This document shows, in pieces, positions 1 to 6,420 of a stretch of DNA of 9,819 nt. The position numbers and the translations under genes are program-made. This DNA is from Candidatus Omnitrophota bacterium (lineage in GTDB: Bacteria > Hinthialibacterota > Hinthialibacteria > Hinthialibacterales > JAKPRU01), in assembly GCA_029557025.1 (NCBI GenBank), contig JAKPRU010000787.1, forward strand, positions 1 through 9,819, given 5' to 3'. The stretch's first letter is position 1. Each line of letters begins with the position of its first letter. A model generated the notes under the pieces. The model was given only the letters and a program-made list of their open reading frames with translations. It made no database searches and had not been told where the DNA came from.

Positions 1-2042
1 TGAATGTTGTACAGCTCCCGGGAACTTTCCTCAAATCCGCTGGAAAGGTCAATTTCCTGCCCTGATTCATCCGTTCCCAGCGTATCCAGCCCTTGCACAT
101 CCAGGAATCGGGTTCGCGTCGTTTGGGTCTGATTGAAAAAAAGGAATCCGAGCACATCCGCGATATCCGTCACGGGGATGTGCTGAATGCGATAGGTTTC
201 AATCAGGACATCCTGCTGTGCTTCCCCACGGATACTGGCCAGATAATCGCTGACCCGCTTGAGATTCGCGGGCGTATCGACAACATCAATCGTTCCGCGT
301 TCCTCATTGGGGAACATCCTTCGCCCCTTGAGGATGGCCTCCTGTTTGCCGGTTCCATACAGCATCGTCTCGAGGACCTCAACCACCGCGCGGGTTGTCT
401 GAACACGCCGGTCCAGATCCTCTTCCCGTTGACCGATATCGAACATATCGGTGACGGCGAAATGCTGCGCGCTGAGTTCTCCTTCTTCCAGTTGGCTTTG
501 GATCTGTTTATCTTGCAGGATTTGCTCCACGACGGAGATGTTTTCCGGGTAATCCACGACGATCAACGTATTATCGGGACTGAGGTAGAGTCGACGTCCT
601 TCTCCCGTCAAACCGCCGTATTGCCCGACATCCTGATACAAACGGAGTTCAATAATCCGATACAGTTTCTTTGCCGTTTCGGGGTGAAGCTGATAAATCC
701 GTGTAACCAGCGGGCGATCTTCCTGGGCGATGGAGGGCATGTGATCCAGGAATTCCTGGACCTTCTCAAGGTTGTTTTCCGAATCTGTGACTACGAGGGA
801 GCGGGTCCGATCGTTGAGGAACAGCTCCTTGCCGGGCACTTTCATGGAGCCGTCGGCCCCGTAAAGGATTGTGCGAAGGTCCTTGCTGGAATCTTCGAGG
901 GTTTTCGGATCCTCCAGGATGGCTTTCAGGGTTTTGTACTGTGCCTCGGAAAGAGGGAAGATACGGGTTTTGAATCCCCGTTTTACGACGATCGTGTCGC
1001 CTTTGCGTTCCCATATAAAGCCGTAGTTTTCCTGAATCAGATTCAGGATTTCACGAATGCTTGTGTCTTTATCTACACGGAAATTGACCTTACCGGCAAC
1101 ACCTTCCCCGATGACCATTTTCAGTCCGCAGAGATTCGACAGGGTATTGAGGACATCGCTGATATCGGAATCGCCCTTGGTCTCATACCCGTATTTCAGT
1201 TCGAGTTTTTCTTCCCAGGCTTTTTCCTGCGCGTCAAGAGATTCTTTTTCCTGTTTCGCTTTGAGGGCCTTTTCATACTCTTCTTTGGAGGTGGCAAGGG
1301 CTTCCCGTGTGGGCCCGTGATCGGGATAAATCTTTTGAGCGTCCTTCCAGGTTTCAACGGCCTTGATGACATCGCCTGCGCGGTAATAGGTCATGCCTTC
1401 CTGGAATTTCTCGCTCGCGGAAGAGGAGAGCGCTTGTATCCGCGCGGCATCCGCTGCTGCCTGGCGGGCCTGTTCTTCCTGGGTGAGTTGGCTGCGCAAG
1501 GCAGCGGCCTCATCCAGCATTTTGGACAGTTGAGGCTGATCGGGGAATTGAGTCTGAGCTTCCCGCAGCACCTTTTCGGCCTCGGCGGGCTGTCGGGCAT
1601 CCAGGTAAATGCGGGCTTTTTCCAGCGCCCGATCCAGGGCCGACTGGGTGGTTTCGTTCAATGTTTCCTTTGCACTGCTCTTTGTCACGGAGGGGGCAGC
1701 CGGAGTGACCTCGTATCCGAGGCGGCGGAGTCGTTTGAGACGGCGCTGGGCACGCTCATGAGCCGGCGACAGACGCAAAACCTCATTGTACGCTTCGATC
1801 GCTTTTTGGATCTCGCCTTCCTTCTCCAAGGCCAGTGCTTTTTCATACACCGCCTCAACGTCGCCGGATGAACCCGTGGCTCCGACGATTGCCATCGGAG
1901 CGATCGCACCCCGCGTCACGAGAGCCGCGTGCGCTCCGCCCGCAAAGGCCAAACCAATCATCGAAAACGTAGTCAGGCAATAGAAGAATGAGGTGGGTGT
2001 GACGAAAGGCCGAGTTGATACGGCTCGGTTCACCTTATCCAT
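1..2042 (-). CDS. Secretin-family protein (PilQ/GspD-like), 3' end outside window
   Basis: Likely outer-membrane secretin subunit, the gated pore of a type IV pilus or type II secretion machine. I translated the minus strand by hand: 680 codons are open from ATG at 2042 to the left edge. Residues 1-39 look like a Sec signal peptide (hydrophobic 19-35, then AHA before a small residue). Residues 61-100 form a TPR-like hairpin pair, and 133-280 are further helical, charged, TPR-like sequence (for example YYRAGDVIKAVETW at 219-232). Residues 282-354 match the STN/N0 domain of secretins (VAGKVNFRVDKDTSIREIL, then YGFIWERKGDTIVVK). Three N1-type modules follow at about 357-436, 445-510 and 528-606, each ending in a strand such as LVVTD or LIVVDY and then a helix. 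A fourth begins near 612. The pore-forming core is not reached, so the whole protein must be much longer than 680 residues. It is last in the pilMN-like series, as PilQ usually is. The family is fairly certain; PilQ versus GspD is not. Confidence 0.85.
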   Translation of the reverse strand, partial: MDKVNRAVSTRPFVTPTSFFYCLTTFSMIGLAFAGGAHAALVTRGAIAPMAIVGATGSSGDVEAVYEKALALEKEGEIQKAIEAYNEVLRLSPAHERAQRRLKRLRRLGYEVTPAAPSVTKSSAKETLNETTQSALDRALEKARIYLDARQPAEAEKVLREAQTQFPDQPQLSKMLDEAAALRSQLTQEEQARQAAADAARIQALSSSASEKFQEGMTYYRAGDVIKAVETWKDAQKIYPDHGPTREALATSKEEYEKALKAKQEKESLDAQEKAWEEKLELKYGYETKGDSDISDVLNTLSNLCGLKMVIGEGVAGKVNFRVDKDTSIREILNLIQENYGFIWERKGDTIVVKRGFKTRIFPLSEAQYKTLKAILEDPKTLEDSSKDLRTILYGADGSMKVPGKELFLNDRTRSLVVTDSENNLEKVQEFLDHMPSIAQEDRPLVTRIYQLHPETAKKLYRIIELRLYQDVGQYGGLTGEGRRLYLSPDNTLIVVDYPENISVVEQILQDKQIQSQLEEGELSAQHFAVTDMFDIGQREEDLDRRVQTTRAVVEVLETMLYGTGKQEAILKGRRMFPNEERGTIDVVDTPANLKRVSDYLASIRGEAQQDVLIETYRIQHIPVTDIADVLGFLFFNQTQTTRTRFLDVQGLDTLGTDESGQEIDLSSGFEESSRELYNI

Positions 2043-2050
2043 CGAGGCTA

Positions 2051-2058
2051 CTCCTTTT
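2051..2058 (-). promoter_or_regulatory. Ribosome binding site of the secretin gene
   Basis: On the minus strand AAAAGGAG lies 8 bases before the ATG at 2042. It is the strongest Shine-Dalgarno match in the window and fixes the secretin start, in agreement with the signal peptide that begins there. Confidence 0.8.
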
Positions 2059-2208
2059 GACAATACCAAGCCTCCAGCTCGGTTTGGTCAAATCGTGTAT
2101 TTGTTAAGTCAGGCAACGTTAATCAGTTCCGTATCTCCAACCGGACAAATCCCGAGCCCTCCACCGGCAGGCCACATTACCTCCACGCAGATCCCCTGGC
2201 TGTCTATT

Positions 2209-2237
2209 CCCGATCACAGCGATTCGGCGCAATCGGG
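2209..2237. repeat. Competing inverted repeats
   Basis: CCCGAT at 2209-2214 can pair with ATCGGG at 2232-2237 (6 bp, 17-base loop). Alternatively CGATT at 2220-2224 can pair with AATCG at 2231-2235 (5 bp, 6-base loop). The right arms overlap, so the two helices exclude each other. No U-run follows in the minus direction, so a plain intrinsic terminator is not supported. It could be an RNA switch, a processing site or chance. Confidence 0.4.
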
Positions 2238-2317
2238 GCTTTGCCTTCAGGGGGGAGGGTCCATCGCCAATAACCGGAAAACCCCACAGTCCTTCTGCCA
2301 TCTCCTTGTTTCGAATT

Positions 2318-3844
2318 CTATGGGATATGGAATTCGGACGGTGCATACTCCGGCGGTTTGGACAATATAACAGTGTGTTTCTTGCTGTCAACTTGTCCTA
2401 ACACAAAGCCGGAGGGATCTTTTCTTTTCAGGTCAAGGGTCAATGGAACATCTTTTCCGTCTGCCTTGCTTTTCAGCGTGATTCGGTATCGATTCCCCAC
2501 CCGATTGAACGAGACGAGATCGTAAGCCGTGTTGAGGGCCGGCATCGGTTTGGCTCGGCGCAGTTTCTCTTCTATCTGAAGCAGTTGAGTGCGATCTCTT
2601 TCGGTGAGGAGGGGGCCGAGAGTCAAAGCCTGAACGACCTGCTCCAGAACCGCCTCTTTTTTGGCCTCATCGTAAGCGGCCGTATCCCCTTTCGCGATGG
2701 CTTCCGTTATGCGATTCAATTCCTTGCCGGCCGATCCGATCACGGCGCTCAAATACGAGAAAAGCATCTCCACTTGGGCCGTTGCGAGAATCCCGTTGTC
2801 GGGGTGACGGGAGCAGAGGGCCGCGAATGACTTGATCTGCGCATTGGCTGTGTTGAAATCACCTTGTGCGACGGCATTGGCGACCGAGGTTCGTACTTGT
2901 TCCGCAACGGTTTCGGCGGAATCAACCAGCATCTTGTCGGTATTATCCGTAAGCGTCTGCAACTCGGTTCGACGTGCCGCGGGGACCACAGAGAAGTCGG
3001 GATCGACTTGCTGGGCTTCCTGCAAAATTTCCCGTGCCTGGCCCAGGACAGGCAGAAGGGTTGTGGCGTTGTTCGGGCCTTGTTGCGCGGCAGTACTCAG
3101 CGCCGTTGTGATCTGGTTGAACGTGGCTGCCAACCGATCTCGTTTCAACTTGGTGACCGTCTGTTCGATTTCCGTTGCCAGGCTGGATACTTCTTTGAAT
3201 CGATCCTGCCCCATGGCCTCTCCCTTCGGATCGGCCTCGATCAGGTTTTTCAATGCCACCAATGCCGGTTCGTAAAGATCAATCGCCCGGTCCGGAGAGG
3301 AGGAGACCAAGGCGGCCGCTTGTTCGGAATTCTGACGCACCTGTGCAAGCGTTGTTTCCAGGTTCCGCAGATTCAAGCGCTGCTCGGCCATTCGAATATA
3401 CTCGGAAGGACGGACCGGGTACTCGATACGAGTCTCTGTTACATCCAGGCGAAGCAGGCGATTGAACTGCTGAATGGCCTGTTCATATTTTTCATTTTTG
3501 AACAGCTCCTCCCCCTTTTGATACATCTGTTGGACTTCCTGACGGAGGCGCAGCTGTTCCGCCGGCGTTCCGAAAGGATTCTTCAGTCGGTTGTAAACAG
3601 CAGGAGAACGCTTGTTTTCGAGCTCCTGGACCAGTTTTGTCGAATCCAGAGCTTGCGACTTGCTCCCGCCTCCTTTCACGCCTTCCACTTCCATTCGAAT
3701 CCGATCTTCGACCGTCATAGAAAGCGTACCCTGCATCCGGGTATATCCCCAGCCTGCGAGCGCCAGCAAAGCCACAAGTACCAATATATCCTGATACTTA
3801 CTGACAAGTTCGATAATCTGTTCTTTGTTGATTGACGCAGCCAC
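2318..3844 (-). CDS. Membrane-anchored helical/TPR-like protein in the pilO/pilP position
   Basis: 508 residues; no family recognised with confidence. The start is GTG at 3844 with GGAGAG just upstream. Residues 1-18 are short and polar, and one TM helix at about 20-37 (ILVLVALLALAGWGYTRM) suggests an inner-membrane anchor with the rest in the periplasm. Residues 97-160 contain a TPR-like segment (YQKGEELFKNEKYEQAIQQF at 108-127). Residues 160-430 are almost wholly helical, Gln/Ala-rich and coiled-coil-like. Residues 438-498 change to alternating strand-like sequence (YRITLKSKADGKDVPLTLDL, then TVILSKPPEY), which suggests a small terminal beta domain. An NPF motif at 89-91 follows the anchor region and recalls the RDPF motif of PilP, but this alone is weak. 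It sits between pilMN and the secretin, where PilO and PilP normally lie, so a bridging role from inner membrane to secretin is inferred. No frameshift is seen. Confidence 0.8.
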   Translation of the reverse strand: MAASINKEQIIELVSKYQDILVLVALLALAGWGYTRMQGTLSMTVEDRIRMEVEGVKGGGSKSQALDSTKLVQELENKRSPAVYNRLKNPFGTPAEQLRLRQEVQQMYQKGEELFKNEKYEQAIQQFNRLLRLDVTETRIEYPVRPSEYIRMAEQRLNLRNLETTLAQVRQNSEQAAALVSSSPDRAIDLYEPALVALKNLIEADPKGEAMGQDRFKEVSSLATEIEQTVTKLKRDRLAATFNQITTALSTAAQQGPNNATTLLPVLGQAREILQEAQQVDPDFSVVPAARRTELQTLTDNTDKMLVDSAETVAEQVRTSVANAVAQGDFNTANAQIKSFAALCSRHPDNGILATAQVEMLFSYLSAVIGSAGKELNRITEAIAKGDTAAYDEAKKEAVLEQVVQALTLGPLLTERDRTQLLQIEEKLRRAKPMPALNTAYDLVSFNRVGNRYRITLKSKADGKDVPLTLDLKRKDPSGFVLGQVDSKKHTVILSKPPEYAPSEFHIP

Positions 3845-3848
3845 ACAT

Positions 3849-3854
3849 CTCTCC
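3849..3854 (-). promoter_or_regulatory. Ribosome binding site supporting a GTG start
   Basis: GGAGAG on the minus strand lies 4 bases before the GTG at 3844; its GGAG core is 6 bases away. A nearer ATG at 3846-3848 is out of frame and opens only a very short frame, so GTG is preferred. Confidence 0.65.
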
Positions 3855-3877
3855 GTCTATGCAGGTTTACTCTTCAT

Positions 3878-3918
3878 TGCCCTGGTTCCGTTCCCTCCGG
3901 AAGCGAGAATGCAGGGCA
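3878..3918. repeat. Nested stem-loop between pilMN and the next gene
   Basis: TGCCCTG at 3878-3884 is perfectly complementary to CAGGGCA at 3912-3918 (7 bp). Inside it TTCCG at 3886-3890 pairs with CGGAA at 3898-3902. It fills much of the 88-base gap after the pilMN stop and lies before the next RBS. There is no U-run, so transcript processing, mRNA stability or partial attenuation within the operon are more likely than full termination. Confidence 0.5.
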
Positions 3919-3932
3919 GTACGGGTGGACTG

Positions 3933-6164
3933 TTATATTGCGCCTTCCTCAGCGGCTGCCTCGCCACCACCGGCCCCAGCCGCACCGCCCCCGCTGGGTA
4001 CGCCCATCATGCCGTAGCCATAGCCGTACATGCCGTACCCGTATCCGCCCCCCGCTTCGGGTGGTGGAGTCGGGGTCGGTGGCGGGGTCGGTTCCGGTGT
4101 CTGATACGATTTCTCCAGGACCGCCAGCATTTCATCTTCAGTCCGCTTTCCTTCGGCAAAAGCCGCAATTTCTTCCACTTTGACTTCCTGTTGTTCTTTT
4201 GGATTGAAAGCCGGGTCGAAATATCGGATTTGAATAACTTCGCAATTCTCGACTTTGCTCATCTGGACCGCACTGTACACCTTATTCAGAATATCCAGTT
4301 TTTCTTTGGCCTGATCGACCTGGAAAACCCCGACGAGCGCTCGCCACGGTCCTTTCTGTTCTTCCTCTTGCGAAGAAGCGGGTTTGGACTGGGATGAGTC
4401 GGCTCCTCCGCGCATTCCGGGAATCTCTCCCACACCCGGTATAGGGAGTCCACCCGACATCCTGGAGCCGCCACCCGCGTTTATGTTTTCCAGACGCGCC
4501 AGGATGATGGTCATATTCAGCAACTTTTTCAAATTGCGGATAAACTCCAATTCTTCCATTGTGGGATTCAGGAATTTGTCCGACCCTTTTACCTCAATGG
4601 TGTAGTCGATGCTCCCATCCTCGGCCGGCAAACTGTTTTTCAGCGAAACCCCGGTGTCATCGAAATACGGACATAAGCGGAGGTTGGAGAGGAATTCATT
4701 AAGACGAAGCTCGCTCATGGCCTTCCCCTGAATCGTCATATTGTCGCTGGCCAGCGAGACCGTTGTAAGCCACACCTCATCCGGGACCATCGAAAGAACT
4801 TCGATGTATCGGTTTGTAATTACTCCTCGTTTCTTGGCCACCTGACTCAGCCGGTCGAATCGCTTCATGTAATTGTCTTGTTGTGCCCGAAGAGCTTGAA
4901 TCTCTTTCTGATGCGGTCCGATTCCTGTCGGATTGATGACACTCTGGATTCGATCCAGTACCTGTCGATCTCGGGCAATGCACTGCTGGACGGCGATATA
5001 GCTATAGAAAATCATGCCGAGTAACACCAGACCGGAGGTGCAGAGCATCGGCATACGTCGTTCCAACTCCAGGCGGTGAATTACCTGATCGGGAGCGATA
5101 TTGACGGCGATCCGGGCCTTGTTTGCGCACCGAACGGCGAGACCTGCAAGAACTCCCTCGCCTCGATAGTTCTCTTTGTTTACGGCGGACCAATCCAATA
5201 CCTCGGAACTCGTGAAATCCGCCAATGCGACGGGGACCCCCAGACGATCTTCCAGGAACTCCGCTGCGCCTTCCATGTGGGCGGTTCCGCCGCACAGCAG
5301 CACCCGTGTCACAGGAGAGGCTTCCGGCTGCGACACATGAAAGTCCAGGGAACGGCGGATATCGCTGATGATCCGGTCGAATCCCTCTTCCAGAACGGTG
5401 GCCACATCCACGGCGGTCGGCCCTTCCCCATCGATGTTGGAGTATTCGGATGCGGGGCGGATTTTGAGACTTTCCGCTTCGCTCCAATCCACTTTGAACC
5501 GTTCCGCGATCAGATCGGTCAGGTTGTTACCTGCAAAAGGAGCGCTTCGTGAAAACCGCATCTGCCCCTCCTGCTCCACCACGATATCCGTGGCGCTCGC
5601 ACCGATATTGATGATCGCCGTAACTTCGCCCTCCGCCGGTCCGATTGTGGCCATATAAGCGTTAAACAAACTGATCGGGCCTGCCTCGACAATGTCCGTT
5701 TTTATTCCGGCGTTTTTCAAACGGGAAACGACTTCTTCGGAGACATCTTTGCGGACGGCAAGCAGCAAGACCTCCAGTTCCGTCGATTGGGGAGCAGGCG
5801 GAACAACGTAATAATCGAAATTGACCTGATGAATCGGGAAAGGGATTTGCTGGCGTGCTTCGTACTGAACGATCTTAACAAGACGACGGCCGCTGACGAC
5901 CGGAATACGGACATACCGGTTAAACGTGGTTCTCCCGCTCAGGGCGGTCGCGGCGCGAGTGCCGCCACCTGGAAGGTTTTTGCGGAGCGCCTTGACGGTT
6001 TCCGAGACGCGGCGGGCGATTTCTTGGGCGGGAGCCTGCGGGGAAAGGCCGATCGCCTGAGAAACAGCTCCGGTAACGGCAGCGCCTGACTTCGTCCGCT
6101 TCAGCGCCAACATTTTTACAGTATGTTGCCCGATGTCGATTGCGACCAGGGGTCCTTTGGCCAT
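3933..6164 (-). CDS. PilM-PilN fusion protein
   Basis: 743 residues from ATG at 6164, combining two normally separate parts of type IV pilus and type II secretion machines. Residues 1-345 are PilM-like: an actin-fold ATPase of the cytoplasmic side, with VAIDIGQHTVKML at 7-19 (phosphate 1), INIGASATDIVV at 185-196 (phosphate 2) and LLCGGTAHMEG at 289-299 (adenosine motif). Next comes AVNIAPDQ (353-360), resembling the N-terminal INLLP peptide by which PilN docks into PilM. A TM helix follows at about 373-392, a coiled coil at 395-445, and a PilN-type periplasmic domain at 448-528 (MVPDEVWLTTVSLASDNMTI at 459-478). Residues 535-690 form a further region I cannot assign, with a Gly/Ser/Pro linker at 563-600 and a mixed domain at 605-690. 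A Pro/Thr stretch (690-702) leads to a Gly/Tyr tail at 705-720. PilM alone is about 350 residues and PilN about 200, so roughly 200 residues are extra. The fusion fixes PilM:PilN at 1:1. Confidence 0.88.
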   Translation of the reverse strand: MAKGPLVAIDIGQHTVKMLALKRTKSGAAVTGAVSQAIGLSPQAPAQEIARRVSETVKALRKNLPGGGTRAATALSGRTTFNRYVRIPVVSGRRLVKIVQYEARQQIPFPIHQVNFDYYVVPPAPQSTELEVLLLAVRKDVSEEVVSRLKNAGIKTDIVEAGPISLFNAYMATIGPAEGEVTAIINIGASATDIVVEQEGQMRFSRSAPFAGNNLTDLIAERFKVDWSEAESLKIRPASEYSNIDGEGPTAVDVATVLEEGFDRIISDIRRSLDFHVSQPEASPVTRVLLCGGTAHMEGAAEFLEDRLGVPVALADFTSSEVLDWSAVNKENYRGEGVLAGLAVRCANKARIAVNIAPDQVIHRLELERRMPMLCTSGLVLLGMIFYSYIAVQQCIARDRQVLDRIQSVINPTGIGPHQKEIQALRAQQDNYMKRFDRLSQVAKKRGVITNRYIEVLSMVPDEVWLTTVSLASDNMTIQGKAMSELRLNEFLSNLRLCPYFDDTGVSLKNSLPAEDGSIDYTIEVKGSDKFLNPTMEELEFIRNLKKLLNMTIILARLENINAGGGSRMSGGLPIPGVGEIPGMRGGADSSQSKPASSQEEEQKGPWRALVGVFQVDQAKEKLDILNKVYSAVQMSKVENCEVIQIRYFDPAFNPKEQQEVKVEEIAAFAEGKRTEDEMLAVLEKSYQTPEPTPPPTPTPPPEAGGGYGYGMYGYGYGMMGVPSGGGAAGAGGGEAAAEEGAI

Positions 6165-6169
6165 GACCG

Positions 6170-6177
6170 TCCTTTCT
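6170..6177 (-). promoter_or_regulatory. Ribosome binding site deciding the pilMN start
   Basis: AGAAAGGA on the minus strand lies 5 bases before ATG at 6164. The frame is open further to a TTG at 6212, but that would add 16 residues before the conserved MAKGPLVAIDIG start of PilM, so 6164 is chosen. Confidence 0.7.
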
Positions 6178-6319
6178 CGCGGGTTACCTGAATAGGGAAC
6201 GGATTCTATCAATGATCCCCAATTGGTTGAAGGGAGTCAGGAACCCATATTGATCCAACGAAGCACAGACGAATCCGGGGAGCACGAAAAATCATGCAAT
6301 CCGAATTCCGGAGTTGTTC

Positions 6320-6344
6320 CCATCCGGTAGTCTCTCCATCCGGT
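6320..6344. repeat. Tandem 9-base direct repeat, period 16
   Basis: CCATCCGGT occurs at 6320-6328 and again at 6336-6344. A second repeat family overlaps it: CGGTAGTCTCTCC at 6325-6337 recurs as CGGTAGTCTCCCC at 6378-6390 (12 of 13 identical). These iterated words in the pilMN leader could be protein-binding sites or RNA structure elements; either is inference. Confidence 0.5.
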
Positions 6345-6372
6345 TCGGGCCAAGCTTACCTGAAATCGAGCC

Positions 6373-6407
6373 GGTTTCGGTAGTCTCCCCGACAAACGGG
6401 GGAAACC
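6373..6407 (-). terminator. Stem-loop after the cohesin-like gene, possible weak terminator
   Basis: CCCCG at 6387-6391 pairs with CGGGG at 6397-6401 around a 5-base loop, and GGTTT at 6373-6377 pairs with AAACC at 6403-6407 outside it. It begins about 13 bases after the stop codon at 6421-6423. On the minus strand it is not followed by a U-run, so it fits an mRNA 3'-end stabiliser or Rho-linked element as well as a terminator. Confidence 0.4.
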
Positions 6408-6420
6408 GCTGTCTTCCTGT

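Larger units (their letters stand above)
2043..2317. other. 275-base gap upstream of the secretin gene
   Basis: No convincing gene is present. One minus-strand open frame (2119-2391) crosses it but reads as Arg/Gly-rich nonsense and overlaps the end of the preceding gene. The gap contains the secretin RBS and an inverted-repeat cluster at 2209-2237. I saw no T-rich terminator and no sigma-54 -24/-12 pair. One TTGACC is present near 2085, but its partner -10 would be poor (TGGTAT) and would fall almost on the RBS. The length is unusual for genes expected to be co-transcribed. Confidence 0.6.
6165..6420. other. 256-base leader region between the cohesin-like gene and pilMN
   Basis: No gene is supported. 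A minus-strand frame at 6237-6581 covers part of it, but 161 of its bases lie inside the cohesin-like gene in another frame and the product has no recognisable composition. The region holds a stem-loop just after the upstream stop, two sets of direct repeats and the pilMN RBS. No convincing -35/-10 or -24/-12 pair was found by eye. Confidence 0.6.

Noticed and set aside
93..1871. 592-codon open frame on the plus strand
   Set aside because: It is exactly antisense to the secretin gene, whose minus-strand translation shows a signal peptide, TPR-like repeats and STN/N1 domains. The plus product is rich in Phe/Gly/Leu without domain logic, and no RBS-supported start was seen.
2043..2317. c-di-GMP-I (GEMM) riboswitch
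   Set aside because: A GGCAAAGCC word is present but the conserved core motifs and their order are absent.
2119..2391. 90-codon minus-strand frame in the gap before the secretin
   Set aside because: Overlaps the end of the upstream gene, has an Arg-rich composition typical of out-of-frame sequence, and an internal ATG with AAGGAG touches it with no spacer, so it is not a usable start.
2864..3835. 323-codon open frame on the plus strand
   Set aside because: Antisense to the 508-residue membrane protein, which has a good start, RBS and sensible domain layout. The plus frame is a by-product of codon usage.
6165..6212. TTG-initiated extension of PilMN by 16 residues
   Set aside because: The ATG at 6164 has a good RBS and begins directly at the conserved PilM N-terminus.
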